Shown here: positions 11,291-25,800 of the stretch, in pieces | Layout: each line of letters opens with the position of its first letter | How positions within the stretch are numbered: the stretch's first letter is position 1 | Origin: Epiperipatus broadwayi | Taxonomy: Eukaryota; Onychophora; Udeonychophora; Euonychophora; Peripatidae | Assembly (NCBI GenBank): GCA_028023455.1 | Contig: JAQFVV010012423.1 | Coordinates: 5,558,269-5,622,268 of the forward strand | Length of the DNA stretch: 64,000 nucleotides | Direction: 5' to 3' | Program-made: the position numbers and the translations under genes | Notes under the pieces: generated by a model | What the model was told of the DNA's origin: nothing | Seen by the model: the letters and a program-made list of their open reading frames with translations, nothing else | Databases searched by the model: none

Positions 11291-13478
11291 GACCCTTCGT
11301 TTTCTTTTTGTTTGATTTTACACACTGGCTCTCCTAAATAAATCCAAAAAAATCAATAAAGATATTCAAAGACTAATATTAATCTGTTAATTTTTCACAG
11401 AAGAAATATTTGATAATAAATATGCTTTTTTTTTTTAATTCAAAAATTTTAAAATCACTATTTAAATTATTTAGCAACACTTTAATATTTGCTTAAAAAA
11501 TATAACTTTCATTTAATATTCTATTAACTAGTGTAATCATAAAATGTTGATTATTTTTATTAGCAATATATATATATATATACTAATCTTATTCCAAAAT
11601 GACACCAATCAAAAAAAACTTTTAGTATATATACATTAAAAAAATCAGTTACATGATTTAAATACTTGTATACTATCATGTAAGAATATGTATGAATCTA
11701 AGGAAAAAGAATAATAAAAAATATATTTTATTCATTGTATATTTTCATAAACATACAAATCTTACTTAGTATATAGCTCATTACATTAATAGCTTTTAAT
11801 AATTTTGTGCTAATGTGTAAAATATTCACTTTGTTTCAATATATTGTACTGTGTTTTTGGTACAATTTTGCATGGGCAATGTAGAATTTTAAATTATCAA
11901 ATTTCCTGAAAAAAAAATATTTTTTTTCTTTTTAAATATCTGATTGTATTTTTTTTTTTTTTTTAGACAACATAGGTTATATATATATATTTATTTTTAA
12001 GTTAAAACAGAATAAAAACAGAGATAAAGAGAATAAGCAAACTTTACTCTGATTTTTGCTAAGATAAGAATATAAATTCTTATCATAAATTAATTATTTG
12101 CATTTGAAAACTAAAGTCACAGCATTCTGTTGCCATCATCAAATATGGCCACCAAAGGGAGAAAAGATGACTTTATGGACAAAATTACTTTAAATTTTAT
12201 CAAAGTTAAAAGGTGTGAACAGGATGTGCATGGCTGACTAAAATCAGGCAGGGAGATAAAAAAAAATACATCCATGTGTCTTACAGTGTTAGATCGCCAT
12301 CTTCTAAAGAAAACAGTTTACTATAAAACTGATTTTTCTATGAAGTTATAAAAATTGCGCCAAGTTACTCTCACCACCATACTGAATCCTCATAATATGG
12401 GTGAGTAGAGAAAGTTCATTTGCCGATGTTTTTTCCTTCCTGAAGTCTTAGAATGCAGAGAGTGAAGCCATTGCCTATCTAAATCTTTAAACCCCAAACT
12501 ATCTACAAGCTGTGATAAGAGAGTATAATAGATCCCTTCCAGGAGAACAAAAACAACCATGAATGATAAGCTACACAGTGTTATAAATTGAACAATTCAA
12601 CTTACTGATAAGAGACTTTATTTCACAACTTAAAAATGATCACTTTCTTGAACTGTAAGTATACAAAATGTTGTGCTGCATCAGGCTATAAAAAAGAAAG
12701 AATCAGAATCTTAAAAACAGTAGTGTTTAATAGCCATTTGAATTTATTTGTTTTTATACTGTTATTCTCTATTTAATTTTTAAAATAATCATAATTAAAA
12801 CTTAATAAATCATAGGAAGATAACTTGCATTGTTGTCTATTTAAATTTGTTATTAATAGGATAAAATTATTTAAATTCAACAGTTATTATTTTACCAAAT
12901 AAATTGCCAATGCCATATTAAAAAGTACAATCCTCCAGGTGTAGCGAATAATTTTATAATAGTAACTAATAAATATAGGGGTAGTAGGCCAATGGATTCT
13001 TGTATAGAATCCTGGTGCCTTTCAAATAAATTAAAAGCTGGTTCTGTCCTCAACTATTACTCAAGTTTAATTACATTAAGCAGAGTTGTGTGATCAGGAA
13101 AAATAATTGTGTTCGATAAAATTACCTGACATATTCTAATGAGGGAATTATCAAAGCAAACATAATTTGGTCACCGAATACGAAGAACATAAATCATACA
13201 AACTCTAAGATACCGATGGACAGTAAAATATATACTTTGAACTCATTAACATTCTTAACTCAATTAGCTATAATAATTAAACATTTAAAAAAAAAAAAAT
13301 ATGTCACTGGTAATACAAGCTTTAAGCAGGATTACTTTAGTTGCTGATTTCATGTTGCTTCTTATATAACCTATAAATATATAAAAATGCATGCTTCTTA
13401 AAACTAGATTAAATATATCTAATTATAAATGGTATTCTTTAATTCATAACAATACGGCATAGTTCCAAATAAACTTAC
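11291..13478. other. AT-rich DNA downstream of the last visible RhoGAP exon
   Basis: The next RhoGAP exon on the minus strand should lie here or beyond, but none could be placed in the required phase. A less AT-rich island at 12110-12570 has an open minus-strand stretch (about 12400-12560) with LLSQLVDSLGFKDLDRQWLH. An acceptor-like TCTTATCACAG lies inside it, but splicing there from the RhoGAP exon meets a stop after three codons. Poly-T/(TA)n tracts at 11930-11990. Confidence 0.35.
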
Positions 13479-13843
13479 GAGATACAAGGTCTTCTGGAGG
13501 ATACCGAAATGCAAAAATCCATTCTTCTTCTATCTTGAGAATACGTCCAGTAATTCTGGCATAAAACTCATAATTTTCACGACCAAATAAATTTGTTACA
13601 CCAAAGTTATCAATCATGAAACTCATAATTTTTGATGCAGTTTTAAAACGAATGATATCTTCCATTTTAGCTTGTTTTCCATCACTAACACAAGAGATAA
13701 AAAAAGATGGTGCTACACTCACTCCTAATGCCTCAGAAGACATTCCTGTATGACCATATTCAGCATTGGCAGCAATCAACCGGAAAGTTCCAAAAAGTAA
13801 AACTAAAAGTCGTTGGGCAAATAAAGGCATAGTAGTAATTAGG
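13479..13843 (-). CDS. RhoGAP exon C (C-terminal half of the GAP domain)
   Basis: The acceptor is TTGTTCCAG just above 13843 and the donor is C|GTAAGT at 13479/13478. The first base completes a serine codon with AG from exon B; the reading then runs LITTMPLFAQRLLVLLFGTF and on to RYPPEDLVS, leaving one base for the next exon. The methionine at 13830 is internal, not a start. The open frame past 13479 (KFIWNYAVLL) reads into the intron. Encodes the helices that carry the usual NLA motif (here EALG) and the conserved FGVTNLFGRENYEFYARITG segment beyond it. Confidence 0.92.
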
Positions 13844-16800
13844 CTGGAACAAATAATTTATTAAAATTAATCACAAATGTATTGTTTTTTGTTAAAAAAA
13901 GATTTTACTTAAAATAAAATACACTAAATTTTGCAACCACAATTAAAAAAAAAAAACTCAAGTTTTAGAAAAGCAAAAAATAAAACATGAAAACTTTAAA
14001 AGTTTTAGTGTTTAATAATTTATATTATATCTTATTCAAACTATGAATTTAAATAAAAACCTTGCAATAGAAACAATAGTAAACATGAAATATCAAATGA
14101 GTTTCAACAATTCTTACTACATGTAATAATAAATGGCTTTCCATATTTTCCACATTTGTATTTATATATTTACTATTCATATGACAAAAAAATATTAATA
14201 ACCAATCAACTCACTTTTTTTTTTTAAAAAAAGCATATTATTTCATATACTTTAATAGTAATACATATTATTATTACTAATTTTACTTGATTCATAAAAT
14301 ATGCAGTGCATGACAGACTGATTTATCACAAATAGGAATTAGCATATATACATTTCTAAGAATCTGTACACTGACATAAAATATATAGCCTTCATATTTT
14401 ATTAGCTCAGAAATTTACAATTATTGAATGAATACAGGTTTGGAAACCAGGAAAGCCATAGTTAAATAGCATTCTTTTCATCTACTGATTATTATTTCTC
14501 ATCATATACTGAAATCTACCCTGAGTTTAACTTCTAACAAATTTTTATAAGAATGATATGCATGCATCTTTTTCATTTTTTTTTATTGTCTTTGTTCTAT
14601 TTAAGCTTGGATTTGTTTTTTTTTTTTAATTATTATTATTTTACAAATATTGTCTATAATAAGCTTTAACAATATAGTACAACTTTCAATTCAGAAAATT
14701 TTTTCAATAATATAGAATACAAATCACATGATCACTAGGAATTGACATCAATAATAATAATAATAAATAATAAATAAGAAAAAGAAGAAATAAAAAATGT
14801 AATAATTACACAAATAAACCTAAAATTTAATTGGTAATGAATGCTTAATTTCAGTTAATTATGTAAACTAGCTCAAACAAATTGTATATGATTACAAATT
14901 AATAATATCATAAGCATACACAACTTATTTATTAATTCAAGAAGTTCTAATATTTTGATACAAAACATATTTAAAGTTCAGACAACCAAAACACATAATT
15001 AAGTTTAAATTGTGTGATAAGGTGAATAAAATCTTGGAACAATTAATCCATGTTTGTGTGAAGAAATAACATAAAAAATATATGACAGTAATCAAACACA
15101 TCAACATAAAAAAAAATATGGCAGTGAATAAACATATAATCGAGCAAGAGAATAAATTTTCTGGAAAGATAAAATTATGATAACTTTTTCTCAAGTTAAA
15201 ATAATAAAAATGTTGCCAGCAAAGTTGAAGGTTTAATTATCATTTACAAATATGAAAATAAATCCTCACTCAAACACTGTTTATTTATACTGAATGAATT
15301 TTATATGCACTCAACTGTAAGAGTTTTAAAAGAACAAGTGAATCACTTGATCTTAGAGTTTATTCATATATAAGCCAACTCTTACTTATCATCCTTAATT
15401 TAGGGTTGGCTTATATATGAATAAGCTCTAAGATCAAGTGATTCACATATTCTTTTAAAACACTTATGGGTGACTATATGTAAAATTCACACAGTATAAA
15501 TAAATAGTGCATGTATGAAAATTTATTTCCTTCTAAATAGTTACAGATAGATACTGTGCTGGATAAATAATTATTGATTTACACATTGATTTTCTTCATA
15601 GCGTAAGCTTGTGTTTAAGACCTGTAGAGGTCCCTACCTTCAAATTTTTCAGACGCTTATTCCTAAGGTTACAGCCTTAATAAATATTACTTAACATAAT
15701 AATGTGCGTTTAATAAAATTTATAATTATAACTTTAAATATGAAAATAGTAAATAATAATTGTTAATTTGTTGATTATTCTTAATATATTTCTGAAAAAA
15801 ATAAGCATTTAAAAAAAAATTAAAACCAATATTTGAAAATATAATGAGAGAATAAAAATATCATCAAGCAGCACATGATCACCATTCTTTATGCTTACAC
15901 AAGCTGTTTTTCATAGTGGTAAAACTCTCCATACAGTAGCACCACTCAGTGCAAGCCAGGGTGGTAATCAATAGATGCAGGAAGGTTTGTGCACAAAATC
16001 TATATCTAGTGCCTATGCATCCAATATCCCCAGACTAGTTTCTAGCTTGCTGCTTTCATCAGTGAGGAGCCTTGGATCTGAGAGCACTGCACTTTAGATC
16101 TTAGGATCTAATGCAACCCTCCAGCAGCCACCTTTTACTTTTTTAGCTAACTATAAAGCTTTGAGTCCAAAATGAAAACACAATAATGTTTTCAAGCTAA
16201 GCTCATCAGCTTGTATTAACTACTGTATGGAGAGTTTTGCCTCTGTGAAAAACATCTTGTATAAGCATAAAGAATAGTGATCATGTGATGTTTGATGGTT
16301 TAATACAAACCCTGCCCAATAGCATTATGGTGATTGTGGTTATTAAAGAACCAAAGACACTAAAAAGTATAGATGCTGAACTGAGTTCAGATACAAGCTG
16401 ATGAGCTTAGCTTGAAAACATTATTGTGTTTTCATTTTGGACTCAAAGCTTTATAATTAGCTAAAAAAGTAAAAGGTGGCTGCTGGAGGGTTGCATTAGA
16501 TCCTAAGATCCAGGTGCAGTGCTCTCAGATCCAAGGCTCCTCACTGATGAAAGCCACAAGCTAGAAACTAGTCTGGGGAAATTGGATGAATAGGCGCTAG
16601 ATAGGGATTTTATGCACAAAACTTACTGCATGCATTGATTACTCTGGTTCGCACTGAGTAGTGCTATTGTATGGACAGTTTTGCCTCTGAGAATAAAAAT
16701 AACTATAAACAAAGACTGAAGATGATTAATTTTTGGAAGACAATAATGTAATCAATTCCTTTTTAATTTTATGAATTATTAACTCCTTAATTATGTAAAG

Positions 16801-19800
16801 AGCTTGCTAAAATTTTATGATGTAGATATAATATTGAGATATTAAAACATATTATGATAAAATAGGAGCAAGCAACAGCATATTGTAAAAAAAAATTACT
16901 AAGTTTACTGCTAGTTATCTCAATCTATCTTCAGAGTAATTATCAAATGTAAATTCCCAAAGCAGAATCAGAGATAAGTAGCAAGAGAAGTTTGTGACTT
17001 ACTGAACCACATTATAACAGTATGATACCAAGATATTTGTTTAAGGCAGTACTAATACTAAAATGTAGTGTAAAATAAAAATGTTATTAGATTTTTCCTG
17101 TCATAGTTAATTAGCAGGTTAAATGTATTCTAGTAATTAAAAGAAATTTAATATACTTTGAAAAGTGGATTAGTTCTGGAAGAATTTTTAAAAAAAATAT
17201 TTAGAAGAAAAGAAAGGAGATAATAATAAAGTTGTCATAATAAGAGCAAGTTTTATCAAATGAAAACTATTATTAGAAAATATCTTGATAGAAAATGCTT
17301 TTATTTAGTATGCCTAAATTGATATTGAGGATTCTTTAGAGAAAGATTTACTAAAAAAGTTAGAAGTGAAAAATAAATTCAAGCCTATTCATCTTATTAG
17401 AATGCAATGAAAGTAGAAAGTAAAAGCAATTTTTTTTTGTGTTTGTGTGCAGATATTAAAAGAATTTTAAAACATTTTTCCATATAATTCAACAGGATTG
17501 TAAAGCAAGACTATATGAAAAATTTACCTTAAATAAAATTAAGAGCATTTTTGCTATTAATTTTACGTAAGAAGTACAATGTGGGAAGTACATTTTCAGT
17601 TTACTCTGAAAATTTAAAATATAAGAATTAACTTTTAGTTATAGCAAAGTGATAGAAATAAATGTTATTATGCCCATTCTAAGACTATCTGCTTTATAGT
17701 TTTATGAGGAAGTCATATTTCTGTAGATGATAATTAATCTAACAAATTATAAAAGATAAATATTTTTCCAAAAAAGGATTTCTTAGAAAATGATTAAAAC
17801 CATGGGAAATAGAACAGAAAAAAATGTAAAACAATGCTAAACTGCTGAACACAATAAAAAAATTAATATATAATGGCTTCTGTTCTATTATTAGATAAAT
17901 TAAACAGATCCATGTAGAAGACAACAGAAATATTGACCTTTATTAGAATGTTAGGATTTGTTAGTTCCTGATCTTTCAATTGTAAACTTTTTTCTGCAGC
18001 ATATTATAGATATTAGTCATGTCAATATTGAAAGAGTTTAACAACTTAAAATCTTCTAAAATACAGGAAAAATTACAGAAGCAATACATATAAAAAAATA
18101 ATATGGCCAATATTGGGGGGGGGGGGGGATTATAATAAAAAATAACTTGCAGATTACAGATAATCAACAGCATGTTAATGAAATACATTATATTAATAAA
18201 TAAATTAATGATGGCATAAAGGACTTTCGAAACTTAAACCTAGCCCAGATAATGCTGCCATTAACATTGATTTCTCTCAATAATTAAGAAATTACAAAAA
18301 CATTGATAGATTATTCCATGAAATAGATATTATTATTATTATTGTATACTTTTTGTTGCTATTATTATTAAAAGAACTATAATAATAATAAAAATAATAA
18401 TTTACCTGTGAATTTCTTCTCTTTGCTCCTCTACATCATCTATTTCCATAATATCAAATAATTTTTCTTCTCTTGCAGGCCCAAAGATTCCTCCAGGCAA
18501 TTTTCTTAAAAACTTCTATAAGAAAAAAATTATATATTTATTTACTGAAATATATATATATGTACAGTATACACAAAAAAAATAAGAACAAATAATGTTG
18601 GTGCCATTTTCAATATGTAAACAGTTCTGTTCTTCTCTCCAAACAATAATATGTTTTATATAAATACATACTGTCAATTGTTAAGTTAAGGCCATCAATA
18701 AGATTCACAAATGATGCTATAGTGAATAATTAATAAGTAATGTTGCATCAACCAAGATTGTGTCATGCTGCTTAGTAGGATAATGTTGACTCATCAGGGG
18801 ATAAGTATTGTTTTCAATACAACCAGTCATTGTTATCTTTTCTTTTTTTTTTTGACTTTTTCTCCTTTCATTATGAGCACTTCCTACTCTCTCTCTCTCT
18901 CTCTGTTATAAGGAATACAACAGAATTGCTGACAATCTCTATTTTGACAGACTGACTGCAAATTTTGATTGTAAGTAATATTTGCCCATATCTTTTAATT
19001 TCAATGCTATTCATATATATTTTATTTTTGATCTCTTTTATAATCATATTCCTTCTCATAATTTTTACATTTCTCTGATCTGGAGGTTTCCATTTATAAA
19101 TTTTCTCTATATGATTTTTAAGTTCACAGACTCTGCATATCTCCTCTTTTCTTTAACAACTTTTGACCTTGTACTTGATTTTACCACAGCAATAACACAC
19201 AATTTCTCTACTTTTTTCTGGATTGTTAGTTTTCTTAGCAGCTCCATTGATATGATGTATATGACAGTCTGGCTTTTAACAGTTTTTTTCACTTCAGAAA
19301 ATTATCCAAATTGTCTAAATACTAATTCGTGGGCTATTTCATTTTTAATTGCAAAACATATAGGACAATTCAGTTTTACCTAGCAGTTATTTACAAAGCA
19401 CATTGTATTCATTCCCATACGAATTGTTCAAGGAACATACTCACATGATTTCTTGTCTATTCCCATAAAGCTTTATTCTAATTCTTGTTTTTTTCTCCCA
19501 TTTCCATGTATATAAACAGCAATAGATTAAAATAATTAATTAACATTATTGTTAAGATTTTAAAGTTTCTGGAATCAAAAAACATAACTCTGCTATTAAT
19601 TTCTTTCTATCATCAATAACATTGTTTCTCATAAAATATTTCTCACTCTAACCTATGTAAAGAACCCAATAAATGACATTATCCATGTCAAATTCTATGA
19701 TACAATTTTGCTCTCAAATTGTCATTTTTTCTTCACCAAATTTACATATACAACTATGCAACCCTTTATAGTTCTTTACCATCTGACAGTAATTCTAAAT

Positions 19801-22800
19801 TAACCACTAAGTCTCAAATCACTTCATTGGTTTTCAGGACTACTATTAATAATAAAAAATAGATGAACATTTTGAATTTGAATTATCAGTTTAAAATTGA
19901 GTATTTGTTGGGTTTTTTTTTTACATTCTATTTGACTTCAGATTACATCAATTGTTAAATCCTAACCTTGGGAGGGGGGAGAGAATATAACACTTGTGAC
20001 TAAAAATCCTCTCAGCTTAGAAATGCCTAAATAATTTAATTAAATATGAATATGGCTTGAGTAAAATAGTTTTAATAATTAGCCACAATACATTTCTAAT
20101 AATAAGTAAATTAAACATGTATGTCCAGAGATTTACTAAATAAAAATAATGGCCATAAAAATCTTTAATATCCTAAAGCTTATGCTTCCTATAATAGATA
20201 CCAGAATTGCATATATACAGTGCTTTCTTTTTCACCTATGTCTGACTGTTAACATACACATTTCAGTTTCTTTAAAATAATGACAGTGTAAGATCAGTTT
20301 TTTCTGACCCAACATGCATATAAATTTATATATTGCTCACTTAAAATTGGGTAATTTTTTTTCTCTCTTTGGTTTCTATAGCTATTATTAATTTTTTTAT
20401 AACATGAGTTGGGAACATTTTTGAGTCACAGAACCATTTTAACAAAAAACATAGAAAAATTAAAATTTAAGAAGCTGCAATTTGAAATCAATTTCATTCA
20501 TTATTTATAAACCTAATAACATTAAGTATGCATATACGAGATTTAAACAACTCTTAAACTTGCATATAATATTTTTGTGGGTAAAATAAATATATATTTT
20601 CTAAATTTCTAGTAAATACAACAAATTTGCATTATAAAATGTATCAGTAAAAAAATTATTTATATAAATATGAAGATACAATCTTAATATTCAAATTTGG
20701 AGTAAATTTCATGAATCTTATTAATAATAAAGCCTCAAGACTTGAATCAATCAGTCTGCACCTGTGTTTACTTTTCATATAATTCATTGAAGAAAACAAT
20801 GTGTGGCATGCTATTTTAAATCTAAATCACTCACACTCAACACAATAATTTATACACATTTATATTAATTAAATTATAATAAAATTAATATAATTAGTTA
20901 CAAATTATATATTAGTATACATAAATAAAATATTTTATAATATATTAAATTTTTAATAAAATGTATATATATATATATTATCTAAAATAAGAGAGCCACT
21001 CTTTTCCCACTAAAAATCCACATGCAGCTTTGGAGCCACCAGTTCCCATCAATGATTTATACCGTTTCTTCTATTTTAAAAACATACATCAGGATTAATT
21101 TAATTAATATATCTATTTTAATATTTTTTAAAACATCTGCTACTTAATCCCCCCACCCACCAGCTTTTATTTCTCAATTATTTTTTACAACATTGTTTTA
21201 CTATATATCACACCACATTTACATATATATTTAATACTTCCTTCTTATTTATTTACATCCATATACAAAAAAAACTCTGTTTTAATTTTGCAAAAGTGAA
21301 AAAAAGGCATTGTTACAATTTTTATATCTTTTAGAACAACTGTGGGATTCCATAGGATAATTCTGAAAATTTTTGTTTTCTCTACATATAAAATTAGCAT
21401 GGAAATCATTTAAAAATTAGATAAGTTCTTCCTTTAGTTGTAAAAGGATTTCAGATAAAATGTCTTCCTTTAGAAGAGAAAAAGTATAGATTTGTGAATT
21501 TAAAAAATCCAAATTTATCATGCATGTGTCACTTGCAGACAACAATATATGAAAAAGTTAATCATTCGGTTAAACAATATAAAAGTCATTAACAGAAAAA
21601 GTTTTAATTTCATTTATATCACATAATTATTTGCTACACACATTAATGATCAAGTTTATTAAAATGCAAACAATTCTTACATTACTTAAGTAAAATATTC
21701 AGAAGCAACATATTCTATATGATTCCAATAAAAGCATTTTAGTTCTTTCTCTAATTATTCTTTATCTGGTATATTGATTTATCTTTTATTATTTTAATGC
21801 ATAGAACTCATTAAGAGTTAGATCATAGGTCATATAATGAGTTTTTTTTTTTATAAATTTTATAAAAGTTTATTTGTTGAAGAAAAATAGTGTGCATATT
21901 ATAATAGTCTTGCACATTTTACCACATATATTATTTTTTAGTGGTGCTAAAACAGATCTAAGTCATGACTATTAGAAACAGCTGCATAAAATTCAGAATT
22001 TTTTTTCTGATCACAAAAGCTTTAGAATTTTCCTATCAAATAACTAGCTAATAATCAATTCCAATAACCATTCCAGTTATTTATGGATAAATAAGTATCT
22101 AAAGTATATTATTAGGTATAGTGATGGTTCTAGATTAATCCTTACCATTAATAATATTAGTTTAATTACTCTATAAACACAGTCTATGATTCACCTTTAT
22201 ATTAGTTTTATTGTATTATTTAATACATTTGTAAAAAACTTAGTCATGTCAGACTGCACTTTGAAATATTCTATTAAAAGCTACTAAAGAAAATATTTCT
22301 GTATATTAAAACAAATTAACTTAAGTATAATTTGATTAGTCTAAGATTTTAGAAAAATTTGGAAGAAAAATCATAAATTGGCTGGTCCCTCATTTATTAC
22401 AATGGTCATTAAAAAAAATTAGACCTTTGTCAAATAAACATTTAACTTTGCAAAAATGTTAGAAAGTCAACTCAACATCCATCTGTTACATTTTTAATCT
22501 ATACATAGTTGAAAGTTTAATTTTTGTTTGATAAAATTTGGTTTCATAATTAGTATAGTTGAACTGTCATATTTAGATTTAAATTCTAAGTTTAATGAGC
22601 ATTTTTTTATAACAATTATTTTCCTAACGAAAAGATAATTTTTTGTTTATCCTCTTGGGAATTGTTTGAGTTTATTGATTATAGGTTGAACTTTATTATT
22701 GGACGAAGAAGGTCATTATTATCTAATTTAGTTATTAGATTTTATAATGGCTTAGCTAAAATATGTCTTTTAATACATCCCACCAATTCAAATATGATAT

Positions 22801-25800
22801 TAAAATTATCTTTATAATAGTTTTCATCAGATTAAACACCAAAAAGCCCTTATTATCATCATAAATTTTATACAAAATATTTCTCTAATAGTCTTACACT
22901 TAACATGAGAATCATAGATGTTAGTAAGTTTATTTTATTAGGATTAGGTAACAAGAGATTTAGTTACCATTTGTAAATAGTATTATTCTTAACTATTATT
23001 AAAGTTATCAAAAAGAAGTTAATTTGGAATGGGAAAAATTTAACCAATAATAGAAAGAATTTGTTCATACTTATTTAAATTTAAATTAATATTAAACATT
23101 TAATCAGTTCTTTTTAAAATGTATTACATTTTTATTGCAATTAGTTTGTATTTAAGTTAGAATCTCTGCTTGTTTGTCTGATAAAAGAATTTGCTCAAAT
23201 TTTGAACATTTGTTATAAACCACTGACAATGCAATATGACATTAAATTATTTTAGGTAGATTCCTAATTTCTTTATTCTAAAGGTTTGATGGATAATATT
23301 TCAAATATGTTGATATCAGTTTGATAAGTTTTCAGTAAAACATACATTATATATACATAAAAAATATATTTTTTAATAATAATATTTTAAAAATATTTTT
23401 AATACATTAAAAATACATTATTGTATATTTATATTAAAAAAAAATTATATTAAGAAGTATTTTAGTGATCATTTAAAATCGAAGTAAAAACAAATTTTTG
23501 ATTGTAAAAGTTCACTTTTTTAAAATGCTTTCTTCATTTAATAAGCAGAATTATTTTAATTTTCAAACATTAGGCATTTAAAAATAAATGATATATTTTT
23601 ATAATGAATGCTTTTATTTATTGTTGCTGTGGACTAAAGTCATCTACAATTAGCATTTTTGTATTTAATTTAAAATAAATGTGTGGGGCGGTTTAGAAAT
23701 TAATTAAGGCAATTCCCTGAACAGTAAAGTGTTCATTACAAATATTCTTTACATCCATTATTCTAAGATAAATGTCAAAATTTTATTTGGTTATATTTCT
23801 GATTAAGTTATGAAATAACTTCTGGGTTTTACTAATAACTAATAATAAGCTCATCTAAGTTAATTCTGGAAACAGAATAATGTTAAATTGGAATATGACG
23901 ATTTAGTAATATTTGAATTACAACTATAAAGCAAACTGCTATAAAGTAATTATATTTTTATTTTAGTTATAAAGCAGAAAGCAAGCAAACATAAAGATGG
24001 TTTTTTCAAAATTATAATACTATATATCTACCATATTTATGCCATTTGTTCCAAATCTTCAAATGAATATCAAAAAATACATATTGTAGACAATTCTGCA
24101 TATTTTTTAACACAAATCATGTATAGTGTAACTTATTTTAAACTTCTGCATTGAAAATAGCTATAATAAATTTTATAATGTCAAATGATAGACTTACTAA
24201 GAGAATGAAAAAATAATAATCTCTCAAGTATCAATGCATAAATTGGATTTTTTCCATTTAACGGAAGAGATAAAACGAAGTTGATTTAATGTTATATATA
24301 TATAACAATATTTTTTTTCCTTCTTACTGTCTGAATTACTAACAAAAAAAGGTATTCTTTTCTTAGTGAAAAAAAAAACCTGATTTGGACACTGTCCTTC
24401 TTTTAAACAAAGATATTTAACATTTGACATTAAAATTTATTACATATAAATTTATTATATTGTAGATGTTTCAACAGGTAAAGAAATAAACAAAAAAAAA
24501 GAATAATGTAGAAATGGAAATGGTGGTGAACTAATAAATTGAGAAAGAGCTGTACTGCACATATTAAAGTGTTTGCTTGATCACTATTTCTCTCACACAC
24601 AAAAAAAAAACTTACTATTCTTTTCATTCATTATTATCTTTAACAAATTATTTAATTTAAATTTCTAGTTCTTTTTTGCATTGCCTTATTTGTCAATCCT
24701 CTTTTTACATATTTAATTCTTTTATTATTAAACCAATGATCATACAATCATTTCTGGACAGTAAACAGTTTTGATTGCCCCTGCAATCTTCCCAGAACAT
24801 TAATCCTCTTTAATCTTTTCCTTCTGTGAGGAAGGAAAGTGGAAGAAAAAGAATAAAGAGGATTAAAGTTCTGAGGAAGATTGCAGGGGCAATTGAAACT
24901 GTTAACTGTCAAGAAATGATTGTATGAGCATAGGTTTAATAATAAAGGAATTAAATATGTAAAAAGAGGATTCATTCATTATTCATATGATGAAAACTGA
25001 TGATGATAAAATGCAATCATGATTCATCTTGAATTTACTTAACCATCTCTTATTTACAATATATGAATTGGTGTCACCATTTTCAATGGATCCTTTACTA
25101 AACTTTTCATATAGGCTCAATACCTTTGATACAATACATTACTACTTTTATCAGAACATTCTTTATGTTCATATTTTCCATTTCTAAATTTAATGCTTTT
25201 TCAGACATTACTATCTACTATGGATTTAACTTTAGCAATGTAAGGAACAAACTTAACACCTAATATAAACTGTTTTTTTTTTCTTTTCCAATTATTTCAT
25301 GAAGTAAATATTTGTTTTTATTCAAATCCAACCAGCTTCAGCATATAACTTTATTTCTTTCAAAACTAATTCAACTATTTATATTCTATTACATAAATAA
25401 TATATTTCACAGCTTAGGTTAGATTTAGAAGATTTTTTATTATCATTAACTTTGCATTTTGGACTATTTTACATGAAATTTTAATTTTTAAATTTATAGC
25501 AGCAACATAGTGAGCACAATGATTGCAATTGCAAAATAATAAAGTTCAAGAGATGGAGTGTGTGAGACAAAGTGAGTGAGAAATGAAAATGGTATATACT
25601 TTTTCGCTAAGTACAATAAACATGAAATTTATACATTTCTAATTTTTTTTATTTTTTCAAATCAGGATTATTGAATTCACAAATTTTGAGAAAGTCAATA
25701 AGTAAACTTTAATGAAGTTCCATGACTAGCAAATTTCTTATGGCACATGAAATAGAAGAAATAATTAAAAAAAAAATTAGTAATACTGGTAAGTTAATAA

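Larger units (their letters stand above)
13844..18405 (-). other. RhoGAP intron between exons B and C (about 4.56 kb)
   Basis: GT (18405-18404) to AG (13845-13844). Contains a fold-back MITE (15305-15475), a moderately GC-rich island (15595-15680), a large inverted repeat of the 430 bp family (15876-16700), and a 14-G run (18115-18128). Remaining sequence is AT-rich without coding signal. Confidence 0.8.

Noticed and set aside
12400-12560. Candidate further RhoGAP exon
   Set aside because: Joining the exon C donor (phase 1) to the best acceptor gives a stop after three codons.
13444-13830. Reading the 128-codon open frame as a complete gene starting at the ATG at 13830
   Set aside because: Splice sites at 13843 and 13479 and continuity with exons at 18406 and 27435 show it is an internal exon.
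24224-24627. Two adjacent minus-strand open frames
   Set aside because: No domain and no good acceptor/donor pair; composition is that of intronic AT-rich DNA.
24748-24975. 75-codon minus-strand open frame
   Set aside because: It lies entirely in the arms of a fold-back element.
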